DNA of 64,000 bases from CAWFKW01 sp963816535 (GTDB lineage Bacteria > Bacteroidota > Ignavibacteria > Tepidaquicellales > OLB5). Position 1 is the stretch's first letter, and each line of letters opens with the position of its first letter. Positions 24,296 to 32,875 of this stretch are shown here, piece by piece. The notes under the pieces were generated by a model. That model made no database searches. It saw only the letters and a program-made list of their open reading frames with translations, and was not told the origin of the DNA. The stretch lies in assembly GCA_963816535.1 (NCBI GenBank), contig CAWFKW010000003.1, positions 1,798,001-1,862,000 on the forward strand. The letters run 5' to 3'. A program made the position numbers and the translations under genes.

Positions 24296-27200
24296 ATGAA
24301 GTATAATTTTCAGGAAATAGAGAAGAAGTGGCAAAAATACTGGGAAGAAAACAAGATTTTCGCGGCAAAAGAGGATTATTCTAAGCCGAAATATTACGTA
24401 CTGGATTTTTTTCCATACCCGTCTTCAGAGGGCCTGCATGTTGGCCACCCGGAAGGCTATACAGCTACCGATATTTTTGCGCGATATAAGAGAATGAAGG
24501 GTTTTAATGTGCTTCATCCGATGGGATGGGATGCGTTCGGCCTGCCTGCAGAACAATACGCCGTCAAAACCGGTATTCACCCGCGCATTACAACTCAAAA
24601 AAGTATTGAGAATTTTAAGCGGCAATTGAAGTCGCTGGGTTTTTCGTATGACTGGGACAGAGAAATATCCAGCATGGACCCCAAGTATTATAAATGGACG
24701 CAATGGATTTTTCTGCAGCTATACAAAAAAGGATTAGCATACCAGACGGAGGCGCCTGTTAATTGGTGCCCGGAGCTCGGTACAGTTTTGGCAAATGAAG
24801 AAGTGCCTGAACAGGTTGAGAAAGGGTATACTGTCGTAAGACGGCCTATGAAACAATGGATGCTGAAGATTACGGAATACGCCGAGCGCCTACTTGTTGA
24901 TTTGGATATGCTCGATTGGCCCGAGAGCACTAAAGAAATGCAGAGAAACTGGATAGGGAAGTCCGAAGGCGCTAAGGTGAAGTTTAAAATAAAACCAAAC
25001 AGTTTCATCCCAGGTCTCTCCGAAGGGGAGGGGATAATGAGTTCAAAAGTTCTCCCTTCCGGGGAGGATTTAGGTGGAGTGAAGAACGAAAGCAACCCCA
25101 CCCCAACCCTCCCCAAAGGGGAGGGGGGTAATCCCAATTATTATAAAACGACTCCAGAGATTTGGGAAACATCTAAAGGAAAGGTCAAGGAACTCAGAAA
25201 GAATCCTACAGAAGCTGAATCTGTACTTTGGGAGCAATTGCGAAATAATAAATTGGGGTACCATATCAGAAGGCAACATGTAATAGATAGATATATTGTA
25301 GATTTTGTTTGCCTTGAAAAGAGTCTTGTAATTGAACTTGATGGACCAATTCATATTAGGCAAAAGGAAAAGGATGAAAACAGAACTAATATTTTGAATG
25401 AATTTGGTTTCAGAGTTATAAGGTTTAGCAATGATGAGGTCTTAAAGAATATTGCCGAAGTTTTAGAAAAGATTCAAATGGAATTAGATCAGAAAGTCCT
25501 CCCCTTCGGGGAGGATTTAGGTGGGGTGAAAGAAGAAGACAGCTCCTTCCCAACCCTTTCCTCCGGGAAGGATATAGGTAGGGTTGAGCCGTTCATTGAA
25601 GTTTTTACTACCCGGCCCGATACTTTGTGGGGAGCGACATACATGGTTCTGGCTCCGGAGCATCCATATGTTGATTTACTTACAACGCCTGAGTGTAAAA
25701 CAGCGGTCGATATTTATAAAGAGAATGCTAAACGCAAATCAGATTTAGAGCGGCAAACGCAGGACAAAGATAAATCAGGGGTGTTCATTGGTTCGTACGC
25801 TATAAATCCGGTCAATAACCTGGAAATACCAATCTGGATTTCGGATTACGTATTAATGGGATACGGCACAGGCGCAATTATGGCTGTGCCTGCCCATGAT
25901 GAGCGCGACTGGGAATTTGCCACAAAGTTTCACATCCCGATCGTTGAAGTTGTTAAACCGTCTTCAGGGTCAGGCGGCGATATCACAAAGGCTGCATTTA
26001 CTGAAGAAGGGATTGCGGTTAATTCAGGGATAATTTCGGGGATGAAGACCGATAAAGCAAAAAAGAAAACTATATGGTGGCTTGAAGAGCAGGGTTTAGG
26101 CAAAGCGGCGGTGCAGTACAAACTGCGCGATTGGCTGTTTTCACGCCAAAGATTCTGGGGCGAGCCATTCCCACTGATACATTTAGAAGACGGGACTATT
26201 AAGCCTGTCCCGGAAGAAGACCTTCCTGTAGAGCTTCCGCATGTTGAAACGTATAAACCAACAGGCGCCGGGGAGTCGCCGCTGGCAAGGTTCCCCGAAT
26301 GGGTTAACACAATTGATAAAGAAACAGGCAAGCCCGCGAAGCGCGAAACTAATACAATGCCTCAATGGGCGGGATCATGCTGGTATTATTTAAGATTTCT
26401 TGACCCAAATAACGATAACGAGTTTTGCAGTAAAGAGAAGGAAAATTACTGGATGCCTGTCAATTTTTATTTGGGCGGCGCCGAGCATGCTGTGCTTCAC
26501 TTGCTGTATGCAAGATTCTGGCATAAAGTGTTATTTGATCTGGGTTATGTTTCAACGCGAGAGCCGTTTGTAAGGCTTTATCACCAGGGAATGATACTCG
26601 GCGAGGATTCAAATAAAATGTCAAAATCGCGCGGCAACGTTGTAAATCCTGATGACGTGATCGCAAATTACGGAGCCGATTCTCTTAGGCTTTTCGAGAT
26701 GTTCCTCGGGCCGCTCTCGGCGACTAAGCCATGGTCGACAAAAGGCATAGAAGGCGTTTACCGTTTTTTGAACAAAGTATGGAAACTTATTGTCGATGAA
26801 AATGGGAACATCAGCCCTATTATAAAAGATATTAAGCCTGATGAAGAACAGGAAAGACTGATGCACAGGACCATCAAAAATATCACCGATGATATTGAAG
26901 ATAACGACGTTAAGTTCAACACTTGCATAAGCGAACTTATGATTTACGTTAATGAACTTATGAAGTATGAAGTTATTCCGGCTGTATTGATCGATGCGCT
27001 TGTGAAGCTTCTATCGCCGTTCGCTCCGCATATCGCGGAAGAGCTATGGCAAATGCTCGGCGCCGACGGCACAATTTCTTACGTTAAATGGCCCGAATAC
27101 GATCTTAATAAAGTTGCAAAGAAAGTTGTAACAATTGTGGGGCAGATAAACGGCAAGGTAAGAACAAAAGTGGAAGTTGATGTAGACCTGGAAGATGAAA

Positions 27201-27313
27201 GCGTGAAAGAAATAATTAAGAGCGATGCGAAAATGAAGGCCCACATAGGCGGGAAACAAATAGTAAAAGAAATTGTAGTTAAGAATAAGCTTGTTAATAT
27301 TGTGGTGAAATGA
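24296..27313 (+). CDS. leuS: leucyl-tRNA synthetase with inserted DUF559 nuclease domain
   Basis: The product (1005 residues from this ATG) charges tRNA-Leu. HIGH is present as HVGH (48-51) and KMSKS at 774-778. The CP1 editing domain keeps VFTTRPDT and GYGTGAIMAVPAHDERD. The anticodon-binding and C-terminal domains are complete. Removing the insert leaves about 805 residues, the usual length. Between FKI (ending about 233) and IEVFTTRPD (about 434) lie about 200 foreign residues. These are a palindrome-encoded linker, an apparently intact DUF559 nuclease domain (about 281-400), and a second palindrome-encoded linker. The frame is maintained throughout. The site corresponds to the first beta-hairpin of the editing domain in E. 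coli LeuRS. A TTG at 24287 is a possible but unlikely start. The DUF2203 gene overlaps the stop by four bases. Confidence 0.95.
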   Translation: MKYNFQEIEKKWQKYWEENKIFAAKEDYSKPKYYVLDFFPYPSSEGLHVGHPEGYTATDIFARYKRMKGFNVLHPMGWDAFGLPAEQYAVKTGIHPRITTQKSIENFKRQLKSLGFSYDWDREISSMDPKYYKWTQWIFLQLYKKGLAYQTEAPVNWCPELGTVLANEEVPEQVEKGYTVVRRPMKQWMLKITEYAERLLVDLDMLDWPESTKEMQRNWIGKSEGAKVKFKIKPNSFIPGLSEGEGIMSSKVLPSGEDLGGVKNESNPTPTLPKGEGGNPNYYKTTPEIWETSKGKVKELRKNPTEAESVLWEQLRNNKLGYHIRRQHVIDRYIVDFVCLEKSLVIELDGPIHIRQKEKDENRTNILNEFGFRVIRFSNDEVLKNIAEVLEKIQMELDQKVLPFGEDLGGVKEEDSSFPTLSSGKDIGRVEPFIEVFTTRPDTLWGATYMVLAPEHPYVDLLTTPECKTAVDIYKENAKRKSDLERQTQDKDKSGVFIGSYAINPVNNLEIPIWISDYVLMGYGTGAIMAVPAHDERDWEFATKFHIPIVEVVKPSSGSGGDITKAAFTEEGIAVNSGIISGMKTDKAKKKTIWWLEEQGLGKAAVQYKLRDWLFSRQRFWGEPFPLIHLEDGTIKPVPEEDLPVELPHVETYKPTGAGESPLARFPEWVNTIDKETGKPAKRETNTMPQWAGSCWYYLRFLDPNNDNEFCSKEKENYWMPVNFYLGGAEHAVLHLLYARFWHKVLFDLGYVSTREPFVRLYHQGMILGEDSNKMSKSRGNVVNPDDVIANYGADSLRLFEMFLGPLSATKPWSTKGIEGVYRFLNKVWKLIVDENGNISPIIKDIKPDEEQERLMHRTIKNITDDIEDNDVKFNTCISELMIYVNELMKYEVIPAVLIDALVKLLSPFAPHIAEELWQMLGADGTISYVKWPEYDLNKVAKKVVTIVGQINGKVRTKVEVDVDLEDESVKEIIKSDAKMKAHIGGKQIVKEIVVKNKLVNIVVK
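24995..25591 (+). mobile_element. in-frame DUF559-nuclease insertion flanked by G+C palindromes
   Basis: The inserted segment has a three-part structure. Left: palindromes at 25016-25030, 25052-25066 and 25107-25125. Middle: a DUF559 domain encoded at about 25136-25490. Right: palindromes at 25498-25514 and about 25543-25585. The units at 25052-25081 and 25099-25127 are inverted copies of one another, and that at 25498-25528 repeats the first. Nuclease-family residues retained are Glu306, Asp336, Glu347 and Asp349 (IELDG), His353 and Arg363. By hand count G+C is 119 of 360 at 25141-25500, lower than in sampled flanking leuS lines. Boundaries are approximate. I infer mobility; no terminal duplication is certain. 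Confidence 0.75.
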
Positions 27314-27702
27314 GTTACCTGCACAGCGTTCACTTCAGCGTGAGCGAGGCCAACGGAATGCTGAACGAACTTAGAAGCCTTGTGGAAGAAATGATGAGCC
27401 TTAAGATGAAACTTGACGCCAGGGGTTACGATATTTATAACCACGGTTATTTTGGCGGCAGTGGGCCAAACGGTTCGGGGGCGTTCCCGGTTGAAATGGA
27501 AAAACTTGTAGAAGTGATAAAAATAATTTCGTCGCGCGGCGTACAGATAAAAGGAATAGGTAACGGGCTCATTGATTTCCCGCATATAAGGTCTAACGGC
27601 GAAGAAGTATACCTATGCTGGAAATACGGAGAAGAAGAGATCGGTTTCTGGCATACGATTCCCGGCGGTTACCGGGGAAGAACAAATATAAACGAATTAT
27701 AG
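27310..27702 (+). CDS. DUF2203 family protein
   Basis: The 130-residue protein matches DUF2203 in layout: an N-terminal FSVSEANGMLNELRSLVEEMM helix, a central KLVEVIKIISSRGVQIKGI segment, and a C-terminal GLIDFPHIRSNGEEVYLCWKYGEEEIGFWHTI signature. The function of this family is unknown. Its ATG overlaps the leuS stop (ATGA), so it is translated from the leuS message. Confidence 0.88.
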   Translation: MSYLHSVHFSVSEANGMLNELRSLVEEMMSLKMKLDARGYDIYNHGYFGGSGPNGSGAFPVEMEKLVEVIKIISSRGVQIKGIGNGLIDFPHIRSNGEEVYLCWKYGEEEIGFWHTIPGGYRGRTNINEL

Positions 27703-27751
27703 CGAAGGGGCCGGTTTACCGCGGGCCCCTAATTTTTTACCTGACAATACT

Positions 27752-28654
27752 ATGAACATACTGAATAAAGCAATAGTCAAAACGCTCCCTCTTGTTCCAA
27801 AACCAATCGTAAGGAAATTTGCAAACAAATATATTGCGGGCGATACCCTGAACGATGCGCTGGAGGTGACAAAGAGACTGAATGCAAGGGGCATAATGAC
27901 CACAATGGACGTACTCGGTGAAGACGTGTTCAATAAAACTGACGCCCAAAACGCAAAAAATGAGTGCCTGAAACTTATCGATGCAATAGATAACAACAAA
28001 TTAAACTCGAACCAATCTTTAAAGCTTACCTCGCTTGGACTTAAAATAGATTACGATTTCTGCATACAGAACATTACCGATATACTTGAAAGGGCCAAAT
28101 CTTACGGACAATTTCTCAGGATCGATATGGAAGATTCATCTGTTACGGAAATTACCCTGAAGGCTTACGAAGAGGCTCATAACCGCCTGTCTAACTGCGG
28201 CATAGTGATACAGTCATATTTAAGAAGAAGCTACGACGATGTTGCAAGACTTGTTAAAAAAGGCGCCAACATCAGGTTATGCAAAGGAATATATATAGAG
28301 CCTGAAGAAATTGCATTTAAGAAAAGGGAAGAAGTTCAGCAAAGCTATTTGAAAATCCTGAGGCTGATTTTTGAGAACAACTGTTACGTTGGAATAGCCA
28401 CTCACGATGATGTTTTAATTGACGGCGCTTATAAGCTTATAAAAGAATTTGGCAAGAAGAATACAGAATATGAATTCCAGATGCTGCTTGGAGTAAGAGA
28501 GGGCCTTAGAGACAGATTGCTGAAGGACGGGAACAGGGTAAGAGTCTATGTCCCGTTCGGGAGCCATTGGTACGGTTATTCAATAAGAAGATTCAAAGAA
28601 AATCCGCAGGTGGCCGGGTATATATTCAAAAGCCTGTTTGGCGGAAACCGGTAA
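27752..28654 (+). CDS. proline dehydrogenase
   Basis: The 300-residue protein is a monofunctional, PutA/PRODH-type flavoenzyme that oxidises proline to pyrroline-5-carboxylate and passes electrons to the quinone pool. The beta/alpha-barrel motifs are visible: FLRIDMEDSS, GIVIQSYLRRS, IRLCKGIY, IATHDD, YEFQMLLGVREGLRD and the C-terminal VYVPFGSHWYGYSIRRFKENP. Length is typical of the short bacterial form. It lies 49 bases after the DUF2203 gene and may share its transcript. No pyrroline-5-carboxylate dehydrogenase gene is next to it. Confidence 0.93.
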   Translation: MNILNKAIVKTLPLVPKPIVRKFANKYIAGDTLNDALEVTKRLNARGIMTTMDVLGEDVFNKTDAQNAKNECLKLIDAIDNNKLNSNQSLKLTSLGLKIDYDFCIQNITDILERAKSYGQFLRIDMEDSSVTEITLKAYEEAHNRLSNCGIVIQSYLRRSYDDVARLVKKGANIRLCKGIYIEPEEIAFKKREEVQQSYLKILRLIFENNCYVGIATHDDVLIDGAYKLIKEFGKKNTEYEFQMLLGVREGLRDRLLKDGNRVRVYVPFGSHWYGYSIRRFKENPQVAGYIFKSLFGGNR

Positions 28655-28897
28655 AGAACAATTAGGAATTAAGAATTAGAAATTACGAAAGAATCGCAGC
28701 AGACAAACGAATTCATCCGGTGATTCGCAGTCGACTTTGGCCGTATTCGTGGCACGACTCCACGTTCGCTTGCCCGCCTCTGGAGGTTGCCTACGAATTA
28801 AACAGAAGATATTTGCGCCGCGATGTGGGGCCGCCTGCCTGTTTACCTGCCTATTGCATGGCTGCAGACTGGCAGCACGCTAACAGCTAATAATTAA
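28655..28897. repeat. gap with GCACGA-type and GCCTGCC-type repeats
   Basis: A unit beginning ATTCGTGGCACGACTCCACG at about 28745 and ending GTTGCCTACGAATT near 28799 belongs to the family at 6820-7018 and 33106-33190, here interrupted by a G+C segment. A degenerate GCCTGCC/GGCTGCAGACTGGCAGC stretch follows. No gene is visible. Confidence 0.6.
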
Positions 28898-28926
28898 AAA
28901 AGGGCGTTCATATGAACGCCCCTTTG
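28898..28926. terminator. bidirectional terminator-like hairpin
   Basis: AAAGGGCGTTCA-TATGAACGCCC followed by CTTT lies between convergent genes ending at 28654 and 28954. The stem is nearly perfect, but the T run on the plus strand is short. Confidence 0.65.
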
Positions 28927-28953
28927 GTTTATAATTAATTCTGGTTTGATCGA

Positions 28954-29451
28954 TCAATTGTGCTTGCTTGTATCGGTATCATCTTTCTTTTCAATCTTTT
29001 CAGACGGCGTCATTTTAACAGTGACCGTTCCGGCGCCCGAATCAAAAATTGTTTCATAAGTCTTTAAATTTCCTTTTGAGGGCCCCTGGGTAACTTTTCC
29101 CTCAAGCGTGTATTCGGAGCCGTGGCACGGGCAAACAAATTTATCGCCCTGCAGATCGACTGTGCAGCCTTTGTGCCTGCAGATAAGATTTACTCCAAGA
29201 AACTGTGATTGCGATATCCTGATGAGCATATTATCATCGTCGAGCATAACTGAACCGCCGACTTTTGCAAGGTCAGCGTTCTTCGGGTCAGATAGCTTGA
29301 TCACAATATCATCGCCTGACTTCTTATAAGCCGCCTTCTTTGATGCCGCCGCCAGCTTCCCCAGGTCAAATGAAGAAAGAATCGCTATGCCGCCAACAAC
29401 TCCGACCGCAGATTTCTTTAAGAAGTTACGCCTTGATATGTTTGATGCCAT
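28954..29451 (-). CDS. Rieske [2Fe-2S] protein with Tat signal
   Basis: The 165-residue protein begins with a twin-arginine leader (SRRNFLKKSAVGVVGGIAIL), so it is exported folded and probably stays membrane-anchored. The cluster ligands are present: CRH (box 1, ICRHKGC) and CPCHG (box 2), with a Gly/Pro-loop GPSKGNL. This suits the Rieske subunit of a quinol:cytochrome c oxidoreductase-type complex. No cytochrome b gene is adjacent, so its partner lies elsewhere. An AAGGAG site precedes the ATG. Confidence 0.9.
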   Translation of the reverse strand: MASNISRRNFLKKSAVGVVGGIAILSSFDLGKLAAASKKAAYKKSGDDIVIKLSDPKNADLAKVGGSVMLDDDNMLIRISQSQFLGVNLICRHKGCTVDLQGDKFVCPCHGSEYTLEGKVTQGPSKGNLKTYETIFDSGAGTVTVKMTPSEKIEKKDDTDTSKHN

Positions 29452-29693
29452 GAAATTCTCCTTTGTTATTTAGAAAATTACACATCTAAGTTACCTTTTC
29501 TCCGCAAAACATTCAACAGAAATTGGCGATATTTAATTCCTTTTACAATTAATTACATTCAAAAATACCTCTAGGATTAAAAATCAAAATTACAGATCAA
29601 AATGTAAAACGATTGATTAAATTAATTATTTTGAATTTCAACTGTCATTTTGCATTTTTTGATTTTTGATGTTAAATTTCTGACCCGCAGTAG

Positions 29694-30506
29694 TCAGTTA
29701 TCAATCAACAATTCGGGCCTGTATTCAAAATGCATGGTATCAAAGTGATACCATTTGCCGCCCCAGATGAATCCGTGTTTTTCGAATATCTCTACTATTT
29801 CTATCGGGATTTGATTGCGGTATTCCATGCTGCCTGACCATTGCCAGTAATTCGAGTACTTTGTGTTTATATCTATCGCAGTTCCGAATGAATGATTGCT
29901 CAATCTGTGAGTGCCGGCAATATTTCTCCAGTTGAATGTGCCGCCAATGTTTTTAAGATATTTCATGTACTCCGACCCAAGCTGCTGCAGGTCAGCTGCG
30001 ACTTCCGCAAGACTGTCAGAGGCGCCGTTTACTGAACTGAAATCAACGCTGGAACCATCTACCCATTTCACGCTCACCAGGTTCCGCTGAACTTCTGACG
30101 AAGAGCTGCCGTACATTTTTTTAAAGAATGCTTCATTGCGAATTCTGCCCGGCTCGAAATTTTCCGCGGGCGGTTCGCCCCAATCAGCGCCTTTTGTATA
30201 GCGCTGGCTCATCATGTCTTCTAAATCGGCATTATCAAGTTTTTCATCATGCGTTTTTTCGATACCGTCATCATACTGCATTGAGGTTCCGTCTTTCCAG
30301 TATAACGTGTTATCGTCTGCGGAATCCAGAAAATCAGGGTATGCCTTCAGCAATTTTTGCAGTCCGGCCGGAATATTTTTATTCGGCTGTTGCTTCCGGC
30401 TGTCATTGTTATTGGCATTAACCTTGCCTGAATTATTATAACTGCAGGGGACGGAAAACGAAATTATTAATAAACAAGCCAGCGCTATAAATTTAGTTTT
30501 GTGCAT
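29694..30506 (-). CDS. M15 family D-Ala-D-Ala carboxypeptidase-like lipoprotein
   Basis: The 270-residue protein has a signal peptide with a probable lipobox (FSVPC, Cys21) and a C-terminal VanY/M15 zinc peptidase domain. The metal ligands are seen in THRLSNHSFGTAIDIN (His and Asp) and in WYHFDTMHFEYRPELL (His); these enzymes trim peptidoglycan stem peptides. The first 130 residues are a family-specific extension. It follows the CapA-like gene by six bases on the same strand and the pair is likely co-transcribed. Confidence 0.87.
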   Translation of the reverse strand: MHKTKFIALACLLIISFSVPCSYNNSGKVNANNNDSRKQQPNKNIPAGLQKLLKAYPDFLDSADDNTLYWKDGTSMQYDDGIEKTHDEKLDNADLEDMMSQRYTKGADWGEPPAENFEPGRIRNEAFFKKMYGSSSSEVQRNLVSVKWVDGSSVDFSSVNGASDSLAEVAADLQQLGSEYMKYLKNIGGTFNWRNIAGTHRLSNHSFGTAIDINTKYSNYWQWSGSMEYRNQIPIEIVEIFEKHGFIWGGKWYHFDTMHFEYRPELLIDN

Positions 30507-30512
30507 ATTTAT

Positions 30513-31649
30513 TTAGTTAGATTTTTCAATTTTGCCGTCATCGTTGATAGTGAGTCCCGATTCAGGAAAATCCTGATTTGTAAGCTGCCGCATTATGCTG
30601 ATTATTTTCCCTTCTTCATCATACATAGGTACGCCGCGCTTAACCTGTTTTACAGGGAAAATTCTTCCCTGCAAAAATTTGCCGTCTTTATCAATGTAAA
30701 CTTTTAAGATTGGGGCAACTCCCAGCACGCCGCTGAGCCCGAATTTCCCGTATGTGCAGAAGTTACCCAGACTGTATGCTATAATCCGGTCTTTGTATAA
30801 CTCCATAGCTCTTGCGACATGCGGTCCCTGCCCGAAAATAACGTCGGCGCCCGCATCTACCATAGCATGCGCGAACTCAAGCACATTGCCCCTGTCTTCC
30901 CCCAGGAAAAATTCTCTTTTTCCCGTAACATGCTGCGAACCGGTTCCTTCCGCTCCGCCGTGAAAAGACACTATTAAAATATCGCACTTCTTCTTCAAGT
31001 CTGAAACTATTTTTGCCGCGCCGTAGATATCGTTCAGGTCGTTTGTGCCAACGTTTGGCGCGAATGCCGTGAAGCCGAATTTCACACCGTCTTTTATAAT
31101 AATTGTAGTCGGCGTTATAGTGTACCCGGCGTAGTTAATTCCATATTTCTCAAGCGTTTCCACAGTCGATTTTCTTCCGATTTCGCCCATATCGCCGCTG
31201 TGATTATTTGCCGTGCCAACAACAGTAAACCCGACATCTTTCAGATACGAAGCATAGCGCTCGGGCATTCTGAAGCTGACGCAATTTGCTAACGAGTCGC
31301 GGCATTTTTTCGGAATCCCGCCGGAATTTAAAAGCGTTCCCTCAAGATTTCCAAATGTGACGTCCGCTGATTGCAGTAAATCTTTCACGTCATCAAACAT
31401 ATGTTTCCCGTCATCTGGTGGCAGCGAAGCAGAGGTCGGGTAGTTGGTTCCCATCATAATATCGCCAACGCCTATTATTGCATAGACCGAATCTTCATCC
31501 CGGGGCGCAGCATCGGTTTGAGTTTCAACTTTGTTCTTTTCATTTATATCTTTCTTAACGATTTTTTGTCGCGGAGGGTTTCCGCATGATGCAGCTAACA
31601 AGACAAGGAATATTAAAAACAGTCTTTGCCCTCTGATCAACCTATTCAT
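30513..31649 (-). CDS. CapA-family (PGA_cap) metallophosphatase-like lipoprotein
   Basis: The 378-residue protein has a lipoprotein signal (AASC, Cys22) and a calcineurin-like CapA domain. Motifs are GVGDIMMGTNY, GNLEGTLLNSG, TANNHSGD, SFHGGAEG and FGQGPHVARAMELYKDRIIAYSLGNF, all in the right order. CapA proteins take part in poly-gamma-glutamate capsule systems, but many homologues lie outside capsule clusters and their role is unclear. It overlaps the end of the broken GH3 gene by eight bases. Together with the M15 peptidase it suggests a cell-wall group. Confidence 0.87.
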   Translation of the reverse strand: MNRLIRGQRLFLIFLVLLAASCGNPPRQKIVKKDINEKNKVETQTDAAPRDEDSVYAIIGVGDIMMGTNYPTSASLPPDDGKHMFDDVKDLLQSADVTFGNLEGTLLNSGGIPKKCRDSLANCVSFRMPERYASYLKDVGFTVVGTANNHSGDMGEIGRKSTVETLEKYGINYAGYTITPTTIIIKDGVKFGFTAFAPNVGTNDLNDIYGAAKIVSDLKKKCDILIVSFHGGAEGTGSQHVTGKREFFLGEDRGNVLEFAHAMVDAGADVIFGQGPHVARAMELYKDRIIAYSLGNFCTYGKFGLSGVLGVAPILKVYIDKDGKFLQGRIFPVKQVKRGVPMYDEEGKIISIMRQLTNQDFPESGLTINDDGKIEKSN

Positions 31650-32875
31650 TAATTAATCCTAAACAAACTTTTGCGCGAATAATTTTTTTAACTGATTCAT
31701 ATACCTGCTCTCTGAAGTCAGCGTTTCTGTTCATCTCTTTCTTAACTGAACTTATCAAACGGGTTTCGCTATCCGGCATCAGAACCATATCGCATCCCGC
31801 TTTAATTGCATTGAATGAAGCTGACTTGAACGCGTCCAGCGCGCCCATGTTCATACCGTCGGTAATAACAATACCTTTGAAGCCAAGCTCATTTTTAAGC
31901 AGCCCCGTAACAATTTTGGATGAGAGCGTCGCAGGCTTGCCGTTCGGTATTATATTTGTCATTATTCTTTACTGCGATATGCCCCACCATAACTGAAATC
32001 ACTCCCTGGTCGATCACGTTCTTAAATACGCCAAGCTCTTTTATATCGCCGTCAATATAAACCAGTTCTTTGTGTGAATCTCCCTTTACATTGCCGTGCC
32101 CGGGGAAGTGCTTGGCCGTAGCAATAATATTATCTGCCTGAGTATGTTTAATAAATTCGCCCGCCAGTTTGCTAACTTCATTTTCATCTCTGCCAAACGA
32201 GCGGTTGCCGATAATTTCTTTGTTGTAATCGAAGTCGCAAACAGGCGCGTAATTTTGGTTGATACCGATTTCTTTAAATACTCCGCAAATATCTTCCGCT
32301 ACGCTGTCCGATCTCCCGGGGGTCTTTATCGAATTGGTCGGAGGGAAATCCTTAATACCCGAGATCTTCAGGTTCATAAGGCTTGGTTCTCCGTCGGCGG
32401 AAAATATAAGAGGCAGCGAACCTGAATTGCGGGCAGTTGTCTTGAATTCGTCGGCCATTTCCGTGAAAGTTTCTTTGGAGCCGCCCAGCAGCATAACGCC
32501 GCCGATTTGTTTGCGCTCAATTAGCGCGTCAACCTGTTTGGCTGATTTCCCCAGGTCGCCTGCTGAAACAACAATCATCTGCCCGGCGCATTCTTCATCA
32601 CTGAGCCCGGAAAAAATACTGCCGACAACCGAATCAAGACTGCCGTTATCAGAATAAAAATCCGCAAGATTAAATGCTAACTTCTTGTTCTTATTAGTAT
32701 CAGAATATTTTGCTGGTATAATTGAACTGTCCCTTATTAGTTGTTTGTTTTGACCGTCATTTGAGAGAAGATCCTTAGCGCCGCGGTCATTGCCGCACGA
32801 AATCAATTGTACTATAATAAGCAGAGTGAAAGCGGGCCTGGCTAAATTGTTCCATATTTGCGCTGAAATTTGCAT
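31642..32875 (-). pseudogene. glycoside hydrolase family 3 (NagZ-like) lipoprotein, frameshifted
   Basis: Two minus-strand frames together make one GH3 beta-N-acetylhexosaminidase. The first (32875-31895) has a lipoprotein signal (LISCG), RSFGRDENEV and the KHFPGHGNVKGDSH motif. The second (to 31642) resumes with NIIPNGKPATLSSKIVTGLLKNELGF and the nucleophile motif VITDGMNMGAL. The break is at about 31955-31965, within AATAATGAC; one added or lost base restores the frame. No slippery heptamer is obvious. It is therefore a pseudogene by a single recent mutation, or a sequencing error. An intact product would recycle cell-wall N-acetylglucosamine. Confidence 0.85.

Noticed and set aside
24688..25363. 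Minus-strand frames of 149 and 97 residues across the leuS insert
   Set aside because: They are complementary readings of the palindromes and leuS codons; their apparent repeats come from the symmetric palindromes.
24995..25591. The leuS insertion as an intein
   Set aside because: No Hint-domain blocks, no N-terminal Cys/Ser splice residue and no His-Asn at the end are visible. The domain is a DUF559 nuclease rather than a LAGLIDADG or HNH homing endonuclease within an intein.
31895..32000. Programmed frameshift in the GH3 gene
   Set aside because: No slippery heptamer with a downstream pseudoknot, nor a stop-codon shift signal, is seen at the junction. A random one-base change explains it more simply.
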